A stretch of DNA of 12,934 nucleotides from CAZTZL01 sp964617625 (lineage in GTDB: Bacteria > Zhuqueibacterota > QNDG01 > DSAB01), in contig CAZTZL010000083.1 in assembly GCA_964617625.1 (NCBI GenBank), positions 1-12,934 of the forward strand, in the 5' to 3' direction. A program made the position numbers and the translations under genes. The notes beneath the pieces are model-generated. The model was not told the DNA's origin and did no database searches. It saw nothing but the letters and a program-made list of their open reading frames with translations. Shown here in pieces: positions 5,568 to 12,382 of this stretch; positions within the stretch are counted from its first letter, which is position 1, and every line of letters starts with the position of its first letter.

Positions 5568-7190
5568 TCAACCAGATGTTTTCTGCTTCTGTCCGGACTC
5601 CCTCAGACTTTTACTTGATTCTGCAATCAGGACAACCGCGAGAACAAAAAGCAAAACGGCAATCGATAACAATGGATAATTTCGATCCTGAACATTTTTA
5701 TAAATCAGGTTCCCCAGTGCCATCAGGGTCACGCAGAACATAAAAATCATGGGATATTTTACGAAATGTGTCTTTTTCTTTAACTCAGCCAGCCACACGG
5801 TAATTGCGAGAAGAACCATCGCTGCCAAGAGCTGATTGGCCGAACCAAAAAGCGGCCAGAGTGTGTCGCTTGTTCCTGAAAAAGCGAGAAAACCTGAAAA
5901 TAAAACCGTAACCGCTGTGCCTATAAAACGGTTCCCAGACAAAAGGTTTTTTCGCGCTTTCTTTTCAAAAAACTCCTGAAAAGCAAATCTTCCGAGACGG
6001 GTGGCCGTGTCCAGAGTGGTCATGGCAAACGCAGAAATGGAAAGGGCAGCAAATGTGATCCCCGCCTGAAGAGGAATCCCGAGTGCGGAAATAAACGATC
6101 CTGCTCCGGAAGAAAAAATACCTATCGGCCCGCCGCCCTCTTTAGTAATGAGACTGTGATAATCCCCCTTGATAATCGTCACTGCCGTGATGAGGGCAAC
6201 GACTGCCAGTATCCCCTCTATGAGCATACTGCCGTATCCAACCAATCTGGCATCACTTTCCGAATTTAGCTGTTTGGAAGTTGTTCCGGAAGAAACCAGT
6301 GAGTGAAATCCCGAAATCGCACCGCAGGCCACTGTGACAAAAAGAATGGGGAATAACAATCCGAGATTGGTTTCAAATTGCGTATAAGCTGGAAAAGTGA
6401 TTTTGGGATTAACGACAAATATACCCGCGACGCCCCCTAAAAGAATGAAATAGAGCAGAAAAGAATTTAAATAATCTCTCGGCTGAAGCAGTATCCAGAC
6501 CGGTGTCACCGAAGCAACAAATATATATATGAGGAGAAAATATATCCACAAATTATAAGACAAAGGAAGCGGAAACCGTATCCCCAGCAGCACACAGCCG
6601 AAAAGCAGCGCCACGCCGATAAGCGTCGTTATCCAGAGCGGGGAATGCATCCGGTAGATGCCCAGTCCAAAAAAAACAGCCAAGATGATAAAAAGAATTG
6701 AAGACGTTGCTGCGGAAGGTGTTTTAACAAACGTGCTGGCCACGGCTTTCATAAAAACTGCGACGACTAAAATCAGCATGAACCAGGTAAAGACCAGAAA
6801 GAAACGCTTCCCTGCCGGACTGATGTGTTCCTCGATAACCTCACCCATGGATTTCCCGCCGTGACGAATCGATGCGACGAGTGCCGAAAAATCGTGTACG
6901 CCTCCGATAAAAAGACTGCCGATTACGATCCATAGAAAGACCGGGATCCACCCGAAAATCGCCCCGTAAATCGGTCCCAAAATCGGACCGGCTCCGGCAA
7001 TGGAGGCAAAATGATGCCCCAAAAGCACAGGCGCTTTTGCCGGCATATAATCGATACCATCCTGTTTTGTATGCGCGGGTGTGGACCGTTTTGGATCGAT
7101 ATCGAATTTACGCATCAGGAAACGCCCGTACCAGACGTATCCGATAAAAAATAAAATCAGGGCGATGATGAGCAGAAGAGATGCATGCAT
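5568..7190 (-). CDS. cstA: CstA family transporter (carbon starvation protein A)
   Basis: A 540-residue polytopic inner-membrane protein of the CstA/BtsT family. Members take up pyruvate or peptides, often under nutrient limitation. The family signature is clear in the N-terminal third: YMPAKAPVLLGHHFASIAG near 48-66, then AGPILGPIYGAIFGWIPV, and GGVHDFSALVASIRHGGKS near 97-115. A second conserved block, CGAISGFHSLVSSGTTSKQL near 289-308, follows. It is shorter than E. coli CstA (about 700 residues), as is common in other phyla. The start is supported by GGGAGGAG a few bases upstream. Only 37 bases separate it from lemA, so it is likely cotranscribed with it. The exact substrate cannot be told from the sequence. 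Confidence 0.93.
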   Translation of the reverse strand: MHASLLLIIALILFFIGYVWYGRFLMRKFDIDPKRSTPAHTKQDGIDYMPAKAPVLLGHHFASIAGAGPILGPIYGAIFGWIPVFLWIVIGSLFIGGVHDFSALVASIRHGGKSMGEVIEEHISPAGKRFFLVFTWFMLILVVAVFMKAVASTFVKTPSAATSSILFIILAVFFGLGIYRMHSPLWITTLIGVALLFGCVLLGIRFPLPLSYNLWIYFLLIYIFVASVTPVWILLQPRDYLNSFLLYFILLGGVAGIFVVNPKITFPAYTQFETNLGLLFPILFVTVACGAISGFHSLVSSGTTSKQLNSESDARLVGYGSMLIEGILAVVALITAVTIIKGDYHSLITKEGGGPIGIFSSGAGSFISALGIPLQAGITFAALSISAFAMTTLDTATRLGRFAFQEFFEKKARKNLLSGNRFIGTAVTVLFSGFLAFSGTSDTLWPLFGSANQLLAAMVLLAITVWLAELKKKTHFVKYPMIFMFCVTLMALGNLIYKNVQDRNYPLLSIAVLLFVLAVVLIAESSKSLRESGQKQKTSG

Positions 7191-7227
7191 ATTCTCCTCC
7201 CTGTTCCCCCCTGTTTAAACAAACAAT

Positions 7228-7833
7228 TTAAAATTCAACTTTAGGCGCTTCCTGTGCACCCTGAATCGCTTCAAAATAGACCTTTTGTGTGAAACCGAAC
7301 ATATTCGCAAACAGCACCTGGGGAAACCGGCGGATCATCTGATTGAAAGTACGAACCGCTTCGTTGAAACGCATTCTTTCTACAGCAATCCGGTTCTCCG
7401 TACCGGCCAGCTCATCCTGCAGCCGGATAAAATTCTGATTGGCTTTTAAATCGGGATACCGCTCGACCACGACCATAAGCCGCTGGAGTGCGCCGCTCAA
7501 ACCCGCCTGAGCCTGCTGGAATTTTGCCAGATTTTCAGGTGTTAGATCATCAGCTTTCAAGTTGGTGACACCGCCTACTTTGGCCCGTGCTTCCGTAACG
7601 GCCTGAAGTGTTTCGCGCTCGTGTTTGGCATATCCCTTGACAGTTTCGACCAGATTTGGAATCAGATCGAAACGCCGCTGGTAGACGTTTTGCACCTGGG
7701 ACCACTTTTCTTTGACACTTTCATCCTGCTGGATAAAACCGTTGTACATATTCTTGATACCGACGGCAACAGCTAAAACAATGATGACAATGACTGCAAC
7801 GACAACAAGCGCAATAACCGACCCTTTTTTCAT
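7228..7833 (-). CDS. lemA: LemA family protein
   Basis: A 201-residue protein with an N-terminal membrane helix (residues 5-27, Val/Ile-rich after MKKGS) and a long helical domain. The LemA signature QRRFDLIPNLVETVKGYA lies near 52-69, followed by HERETLQAVTEARAKVGG. The conserved end FPQVLFANMFGFTQKVYFE lies near 170-188. LemA proteins are membrane-anchored helical-bundle proteins of poorly defined function, often encoded beside TPM-domain proteins. Here the TPM gene is one gene away. A perfect AAGGAGG precedes the start. Confidence 0.95.
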   Translation of the reverse strand: MKKGSVIALVVVAVIVIIVLAVAVGIKNMYNGFIQQDESVKEKWSQVQNVYQRRFDLIPNLVETVKGYAKHERETLQAVTEARAKVGGVTNLKADDLTPENLAKFQQAQAGLSGALQRLMVVVERYPDLKANQNFIRLQDELAGTENRIAVERMRFNEAVRTFNQMIRRFPQVLFANMFGFTQKVYFEAIQGAQEAPKVEF

Positions 7834-7868
7834 AGTTTCCTCCTTGATAGATTTAAAGTAGTATTTTC

Positions 7869-7896
7869 ATTATTTTGGTTAAACTCGTTCTGTAAA
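7869..7896 (-). promoter_or_regulatory. Candidate sigma-70 promoter for lemA-cstA-symporter
   Basis: On the minus strand TTTACA (7891-7896, five of six to TTGACA) is followed after 16 bases by AATAAT (7869-7874, five of six to TATAAT). Transcription would start about 28 bases before the lemA start codon. It lies in the 77-base gap after the nucleotidyltransferase gene, the largest gap in this part of the cluster. Confidence 0.4.
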
Positions 7897-7910
7897 ATCA
7901 GGATAAGTTC

Positions 7911-8645
7911 TTAAAATTTCATTTGATCGACAGATTCACTCAGCGCCTGAATCTGTGCGATGTAATTTTGAACATGTGTTTTCAATTGTTCTTTCGAACC
8001 TTTTTTCCCCGTGTTTTTTATATCGAGCAGTTCGGAAAACAGCGCCTCTTCGATCTCTGAAAACTCCCTGCAGGCCGCCAGAATCACTTCCTGTTTTTCT
8101 CTGGGAATCTCCTTGCCGCGAAGATAAAGCAGAGCCCGAAAAATTGATGTGAACGTTACAATCGATTGACTGATGAGAGTTTTTAAAGCTTTTGACTGAC
8201 CTTTTGTCATAATGAACACCTGGCGAAGCTGGAGTAATTTCCCCTTGAGTTCCCTTTCACATTGAAGGCGGATATCTTCTTTCTTCAGAGAAAGATTCTT
8301 CAGCACATCTTCGCCCATAATTACACGGTAACCGCACTGCATATTAAAAAATTCGATGGGATAGCTGTCCGTGCTGGCCTGTATATATTCCCGCGTTAGA
8401 AAAAGAGGAAGGGCAATTCGTTTCTTGGTCCATTTGGGAAACAATGTATGAACCCGATCGATCTTTTCGATCCCCTTCGATGCCAGTACAACCAAAAAAT
8501 TCAAATCGGATTTTTTTGGGATGAATTCTTCATTGACCGCACTGCCGTAAAGGATAATCGAAATCAACTCGCCACCAAACGTGTTTTGGATATCTTCAGA
8601 AAATTGTTTGATCGTCCGTTCAATTTTCTCTGAAATAGAACTCAT
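7911..8645 (-). CDS. MNT-like nucleotidyltransferase domain protein of unknown target
   Basis: A 244-residue soluble protein with an N-terminal polymerase-beta-type nucleotidyltransferase fold. The motif ILYGSAVNEEFIPKKSDLNF covers residues 31-50. G34-S35 are in place and D47 is followed by N49 where the canonical GS-Xn-DxD motif has a second Asp. Loss of this metal ligand may weaken or change catalysis, although related families with DxN exist. The C-terminal half (about 120-240) is helical, with alternating Leu, Lys and Gln, as in helical substrate-binding domains fused to such folds. GGAGG precedes the start by 7 bases. It lies between the TPM and LemA genes, whose products act at the membrane. 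I know of no established link, and an antitoxin-like or sugar/antibiotic-modifying role are both only possibilities. Confidence 0.75.
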   Translation of the reverse strand: MSSISEKIERTIKQFSEDIQNTFGGELISIILYGSAVNEEFIPKKSDLNFLVVLASKGIEKIDRVHTLFPKWTKKRIALPLFLTREYIQASTDSYPIEFFNMQCGYRVIMGEDVLKNLSLKKEDIRLQCERELKGKLLQLRQVFIMTKGQSKALKTLISQSIVTFTSIFRALLYLRGKEIPREKQEVILAACREFSEIEEALFSELLDIKNTGKKGSKEQLKTHVQNYIAQIQALSESVDQMKF

Positions 8646-8668
8646 AAAATCGCCTCCATTTATTCAAT

Positions 8669-8696
8669 TTTACAATTTATTATTTCCCCCTGTCAA
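8669..8696 (-). promoter_or_regulatory. Candidate promoter with a -35 box inside a palindrome
   Basis: On the minus strand a perfect TTGACA (8691-8696) sits at the centre of the hairpin at 8683-8704 and is followed after 16 bases by TGTAAA (8669-8674, four of six to TATAAT). It would serve the nucleotidyltransferase gene. The weak -10 makes this tentative. Confidence 0.3.
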
Positions 8697-8704
8697 GGGG
8701 GAAA
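8683..8704. repeat. Strong inverted repeat after the TPM gene (possible terminator or operator)
   Basis: TTTCCCCCT pairs perfectly with AGGGGGAAA around a 4-base loop. It lies 17 bases past the stop of the TPM gene and before the nucleotidyltransferase gene. On the minus strand the hairpin is followed by AAATAATAAATT rather than a T-run, so it is not a classic intrinsic terminator. Confidence 0.5.
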
Positions 8705-8721
8705 ACATAGGGAGTGTCAAA

Positions 8722-9480
8722 TTAAAACCCTCTCGACGCGCCTCCTCCGCCGCTCATGCCTCCACCGAATCCCCCAAAACCGCCTCCGAATCCTCCGCCA
8801 CCGAAACCACCGCCTCCTCTTCCTCCACCCATGAACATGCTTAATAAAAGCCAGGGGAGAATCCGCCCCCGGGTGACAATCATTAAAAATATAAACATGA
8901 TAATAAGAAAAATCCCGCCGCCTCTGGAACGTTCACGGTTTCCCGCACTGGATCGGGAACGTGTATCCATTACAGGAATACCACTGATTTGAACACCGGC
9001 ATTCTTGGCTATAATTTCTGTGACCCTGAGCAATCCTCGATACAGACCCAATCCGTATTCCCCTTTTCTGAGATCCGGCATCACATAATCATCCAGGATT
9101 CCTCCGGTCAACCCGTCCGGCAAATTCGGTTCCAGACCATATCCCACTTCGATGCGTATTTTCCGTTCTGCCATGGCAAGCAGAATCAATGCGCCGTTGT
9201 CCTTTCCTTTTTCACCGATCCCCCATGTTTCAAACAACCGGGTCGCATAGGTTTCAATATCCTGGCCATCCATACTTTTTACAGTAACGACAGTCAGCTC
9301 AGCCCCTGTTTTTCTTTTTACCTCATCGGAAATCGTTTCCATTTTCGTTTTATAATATTGAGAGATCACACCCGCAAAATCGTTCACCCAGCCGCTCGGT
9401 TTTAAAGACTGGATGTTTTCTGAAAAAAGAAGTTGGGACCATAAAAAGGTAAATATTAGAATCGGAATTCGTCTTTTCAT
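8722..9480 (-). CDS. TPM-domain protein with glycine-rich tail (YgcG family)
   Basis: A 252-residue exported, membrane-anchored protein. Residues 1-20 look like a signal peptide (MKRRIPILIFTFLWSQLLF). The TPM domain spans about 28-155, with the family hallmarks WVNDFAGVIS, GAELTVVTVKS, WGIGEKGKDNGALILLA, RKIRIEVGYGLEPNLPDG and GGILDDYVMPDLRKGEY. A basic linker precedes one or two membrane helices near 188-216. The tail is almost only Gly and Phe and ends GGGGASRGF. TPM proteins are often encoded with LemA and are implicated in envelope or membrane-protein maintenance. In plants TPM is a photosystem II repair phosphatase, but that activity should not be assumed here. GGAG lies nine bases before the start. 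Confidence 0.92.
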   Translation of the reverse strand: MKRRIPILIFTFLWSQLLFSENIQSLKPSGWVNDFAGVISQYYKTKMETISDEVKRKTGAELTVVTVKSMDGQDIETYATRLFETWGIGEKGKDNGALILLAMAERKIRIEVGYGLEPNLPDGLTGGILDDYVMPDLRKGEYGLGLYRGLLRVTEIIAKNAGVQISGIPVMDTRSRSSAGNRERSRGGGIFLIIMFIFLMIVTRGRILPWLLLSMFMGGGRGGGGFGGGGFGGGFGGFGGGMSGGGGASRGF

Positions 9481-9504
9481 ATTATGTCACTCCAATACAT
9501 CCAT

Positions 9505-9960
9505 TCAAATCTCCGGGAATCGTTGCATGAGCAGTTCAGCCAATCCCCCGGATTCAACAAACTGTGAAAAGGCAGGAATATCTTTGAACACTTTATCGGA
9601 CAAAATTCGAACCACCCAGTTGGTTATCATCAGCGTAATGGTAATTACAGGGATGTGATGATGATAGGCTTCCCACATCTCAATGCTGCTTCCCATACTG
9701 GCTTCAGGGAGGTAAACAATCAGACAATGGGATTCCTTGACTTTTCCCAAATGGGTTAAAAATATTTTTTTTGCATCTTTATCGTTATACGAAACAGATT
9801 CAGGATGGTTCTCGACAGGACAAAAAACTCGGCTGCCGGGGATAATGCGATAGATCACAGATCGGATCTCATTTCGGTAGCTCTGATCGTGTACATTCAG
9901 ATCTTGCCGCGAACCCTGTATAATTCCGGCAAGAAAAAATTGATACCTTGATTCACCCAT
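9505..9960 (-). CDS. Nucleoside 2-deoxyribosyltransferase-like protein
   Basis: A 151-residue soluble protein with the Rossmann-like layout of the nucleoside 2-deoxyribosyltransferase superfamily. It opens with a beta strand and glycine turn, FFLAGIIQGS at 8-17. The segment KVKESHCLIVYLP (73-85) fits the middle strand. The stretch MGSSIEMWEAYHHHIPVITI at 89-108 matches the region that in true enzymes carries the catalytic Glu within an SxE-type motif and the following A-x(4)-PV strand; Glu94 and Glu97 are candidates. Enzymes of this fold exchange or cleave N-glycosidic bonds of nucleosides or nucleotides and also occur in signalling and anti-phage pathways. The substrate cannot be predicted. 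The gene starts 17 bases after the GxxExxY stop without a clear ribosome binding site, so coupling to upstream translation is likely. Assignment is by motif pattern only. Confidence 0.6.
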   Translation of the reverse strand: MGESRYQFFLAGIIQGSRQDLNVHDQSYRNEIRSVIYRIIPGSRVFCPVENHPESVSYNDKDAKKIFLTHLGKVKESHCLIVYLPEASMGSSIEMWEAYHHHIPVITITLMITNWVVRILSDKVFKDIPAFSQFVESGGLAELLMQRFPEI

Positions 9961-9977
9961 GTCGCAAATAAAATTGG

Positions 9978-10442
9978 TTATCTGAGAGGATTGCCTTCAC
10001 GCGTTCTTCCCATTTCACGGTATCCAAGAGGCCTGTAAACCTCTTTCCGTATTTCCCGCCCCTGGCGGCTGGGAATAACACGCTTGTACTGAATTTTGAT
10101 GCCCCCGAAATTAACCAGCAGACCGATGGAAGATTTCATCAGCGTAAGAAACCTCAGTACCTGTTGCACTTCATGATCCTTCAAATCATCCCCGACTCGA
10201 AGGACAATGACGACACTCTCGTTCACCCAGAAATCAATTTCGAGTGTACCAATCAGCACTTCTTTATAAATAACCTGAGCGGGTTTTTGGGATTCGAATT
10301 TCAGTTCTTTGGATTCGAATTCCACTTCCAGTGCTTTGCGGTAGTATGCCACAGGATAACCCGGACCGAGTGCGCGATGAACTTCCATACATGAACCGAT
10401 AACTTTGTACAGAGTTTCATTTGATTCTTTCATCAACGTCAT
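9978..10442 (-). CDS. GxxExxY protein with altered signature and active-site residues
   Basis: Residues NETLYKVIGSCMEVHRALGPG and GLLVNFGGIKIQYKRVI identify the GxxExxY family, small proteins with a PD-(D/E)XK nuclease-like fold and unknown function. In this copy the naming motif reads GYPVAYY, so Glu has become Val. The nuclease-like core normally reads about D-x(8-9)-V-E-x-K. Here IDF keeps the Asp, but the second block is VIVLRV, replacing Glu and Lys by Val and Arg. It is probably catalytically inactive. About 30 extra basic residues follow the usual family end. The start is uncertain. A GGAGGT at 10446-10451 lies three bases before the ATG at 10442 and twelve before a second ATG at 10433. 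A TTG at 10460 would overlap coaX. It directly follows coaX in the operon. Confidence 0.8.
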   Translation of the reverse strand: MTLMKESNETLYKVIGSCMEVHRALGPGYPVAYYRKALEVEFESKELKFESQKPAQVIYKEVLIGTLEIDFWVNESVVIVLRVGDDLKDHEVQQVLRFLTLMKSSIGLLVNFGGIKIQYKRVIPSRQGREIRKEVYRPLGYREMGRTREGNPLR

Positions 10443-10456
10443 TATACCTCCTATTA

Positions 10457-11230
10457 TCAATGATGCTTGTTGCGTTGATATATGATTTTCATTCCTTCCA
10501 GAGTTAGAAAGGGTTCTGTCTTTTTAATCACCTGGGATCTGGCAACAATCACAGAGGCCAATCCCCCGGTTGCGATAATATGGACCTGATCCCACTCCAT
10601 TTCCTTCTGAATTCGATTTACCATGCCGTCCACCATTGAGACTGTTCCCCAGAATAGTCCGGATTGTATGCTTGTTTCGGTGGTATTCCCAACAACTTTT
10701 GGAGGAAAAATGAGATCCACTTTGGGCAGTTTTGTGGCGACACGGTGGAGTTCCTGAGAGGTTCCGGCTATTCCCAATGAAATGACACCGCCAATATATT
10801 CGCCCTTCTCCGAGACAACATCAAAAGTGGTCGCCGTTCCGAAATCAACAATGATCAGAGGTCCTTTGTAGAGATGGTATCCTGCCACGGCATTGCAAAT
10901 GCGATCCGCTCCGACTGTTCGCGGTGTGTCATACAGAATCTTCAGCCCTGTGTCGGTTTCCGCCGTTACAACAATCGGTTCCAGATGAAGATACCGCTTT
11001 GCCATTTCAATAAAAGGAGAAGTCAAAGCAGGCACAACCGAGGAAATAACGACTCCTTTGATCTTTGAAAGAGCAAGATGCGCCGAATTCATCCAGGATT
11101 CGAGGAGAACCCAGTATTCATCTTCTGTTCGCGGCACTTTACTGGACATTCGCCAGTGATGTTTCAGACTCTCTTCCTCATAAAGTCCGAGAACAATTTC
11201 CGTGTTGCCAATGTCAATGACAATCAGCAT
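10457..11230 (-). CDS. coaX: Type III pantothenate kinase
   Basis: Phosphorylates pantothenate with ATP, the first step of coenzyme A synthesis, in the cytosol. Belongs to the ASKHA fold. Motifs: MLIVIDIGNTEIVLGLY at the start (phosphate-1 loop with Asp6 and the Gly-Asn-Thr), the GADRICNAVAGYHLY block near residues 108-122, and IIVDFGTATTFDVV near 127-140 (phosphate 2). The end includes ATGGLASVI, typical of the adenosine-binding region. With the start chosen here it has 257 residues, normal for CoaX. An upstream start at 11251 is less likely, because GAGGT lies five bases before the ATG at 11230 and MLIVIDIGNT is the canonical N-terminus. The start overlaps the end of birA by 17 bases. birA-coaX pairs are common in bacteria. 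Confidence 0.95.
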   Translation of the reverse strand: MLIVIDIGNTEIVLGLYEEESLKHHWRMSSKVPRTEDEYWVLLESWMNSAHLALSKIKGVVISSVVPALTSPFIEMAKRYLHLEPIVVTAETDTGLKILYDTPRTVGADRICNAVAGYHLYKGPLIIVDFGTATTFDVVSEKGEYIGGVISLGIAGTSQELHRVATKLPKVDLIFPPKVVGNTTETSIQSGLFWGTVSMVDGMVNRIQKEMEWDQVHIIATGGLASVIVARSQVIKKTEPFLTLEGMKIIYQRNKHH

Positions 11231-12032
11231 ATCTGACCTCACAAACCTCATTCGAACGATATGTTTCCTCCCGGCCGTCCGGCCTGATCAGCAACAGATC
11301 GCCGTTTGATCGAAATTCTTTTACTCTGCCCCGAATGTTCCGGTCACTGATTTTAAATGTAATATCCGTATTCAGAAAACTGTTTCGTTCTTTCCACTCA
11401 TTCAAGATAAAATCAAATCCTTCCTTTTGAGCCCTCTGATAATCCTGCTCCAGCCGAAAAAGAATATCTGTAAAAAGAGACATCCTGTCGATTTTAAAAC
11501 CGGCGATCATCTCGAGAGATGCAGCAGATTCCCGAAGATTTGGGGAAAAATCCTCCTTTGTGTGGCAGACATTCAAACCTGCACCCATCACAATGAATGA
11601 CAATTGATTCCTCCGATGAGACATTTCCAGAAGAATGCCCCCTACCTTTTTATTTTGCACAATTAGATCATTCGGCCATTTTATGGAGATTTCAATTCCC
11701 AAAATCTTCTCAATACCAACAGCAATGGAAGTAGCGGCGAACACTGTCATCAAAGTGGCTTTTTCAATTTCCACGGCTGGCCGGAGAATGATCGAAAACC
11801 ACAATCCTTTTCCATGTGCGGATTCCCATGTTTGCCCCCATCTCCCCCTTCCCTCTGTCTGTGCTTCTGCGTAAACAAGGGTTCCTTCAGGCTCTCCTTC
11901 TGCAGCCAGCATTTTTGCGAATCGGTTGGTTGAATCGATCGCATCGAACACATGGAGCCTGCTGCCAAAAAACCGGCCTTTTAATAAAGATTGAAGTACT
12001 TCCCTTTCCATGATGTTATCATTCATCGTCAT
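11214..12032 (-). CDS. birA: Biotin-[acetyl-CoA-carboxylase] ligase, class I (no DNA-binding domain)
   Basis: Activates biotin with ATP and transfers it to the biotin carboxyl carrier protein. The catalytic domain starts with DAIDSTNRFAK near 30-40, then EGRGRWGQTWESAHGKGLWF at 60-79 (biotinyl-AMP loop), IKWPNDLIVQNKKVGGILLE near 117-136 (KWPNDL and the catalytic Lys region) and VMGAGLNV. The C-terminal SH3-like domain follows, with NIRGRVKEF and NGDLLLIRPDGREE. At 272 residues it lacks the N-terminal winged helix of E. coli BirA, so it should not repress biotin genes. Its ATG directly abuts the stop of the STAS gene, and GAAGGA within the end of that gene can serve as ribosome binding site. 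Confidence 0.95.
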   Translation of the reverse strand: MTMNDNIMEREVLQSLLKGRFFGSRLHVFDAIDSTNRFAKMLAAEGEPEGTLVYAEAQTEGRGRWGQTWESAHGKGLWFSIILRPAVEIEKATLMTVFAATSIAVGIEKILGIEISIKWPNDLIVQNKKVGGILLEMSHRRNQLSFIVMGAGLNVCHTKEDFSPNLRESAASLEMIAGFKIDRMSLFTDILFRLEQDYQRAQKEGFDFILNEWKERNSFLNTDITFKISDRNIRGRVKEFRSNGDLLLIRPDGREETYRSNEVCEVRYADCH

Positions 12033-12371
12033 CTATTGAAGGTCCTTCAAAGCCTCTTCTTCTGTCTTGTAAATTGTCATCACCTGATCCAAATGGGCGA
12101 TATGAATCAGAAACTGAACCTTCTCCTGCATATCACAGAAGCAGATATCCTTGTCATGTTGTTCGGCCTGCCTGACACCGAAAAGAAACGCTCCGATGCC
12201 CGTGCTGTCCATGTATTTGACATCCTTCAGGTTGATAAGAATCACCTCTCCCTCTCCAATCAACAATTCCAGAAGTTTCACCTTCATTTCCGGCGCTTCA
12301 TGCGATGTCAGCCGTTCTTCGCGAACCCGGACAATCACGACATTGTTGTTTACTGATTTTTCGTAGTTCAT
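12033..12371 (-). CDS. STAS-domain anti-sigma factor antagonist
   Basis: A 112-residue single STAS domain of the SpoIIAA/RsbV type. The phosphorylation loop reads KDVKYMDSTGIGAFLFGVRQ, with Ser56 as the probable site in the DSTG motif. Such proteins bind an anti-sigma kinase when unphosphorylated and release the sigma factor. No kinase, phosphatase or sigma factor gene is adjacent in the window. Partners must be encoded elsewhere, or the protein acts in another STAS pathway. GAGGG at proper spacing overlaps the region just after the radC stop. It is sandwiched between radC and birA, with an 11-base gap upstream and none downstream. Confidence 0.92.
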   Translation of the reverse strand: MNYEKSVNNNVVIVRVREERLTSHEAPEMKVKLLELLIGEGEVILINLKDVKYMDSTGIGAFLFGVRQAEQHDKDICFCDMQEKVQFLIHIAHLDQVMTIYKTEEEALKDLQ

Positions 12372-12382
12372 TTAAATCCCTC

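Noticed and set aside
8756..8992. Plus-strand proline-rich ORF
   Set aside because: It is the complement of the glycine-rich tail of the TPM protein, so the proline repeat is a by-product.
10053..10079. Imperfect palindrome in the GxxExxY coding region resembling the dRS3 pattern
   Set aside because: The arms do not align cleanly (extra CT in one arm), so I do not count it as a third copy.
11231..11251. Alternative coaX start 7 codons upstream
   Set aside because: The downstream ATG has the better-placed GAGGT and gives the canonical CoaX N-terminus.
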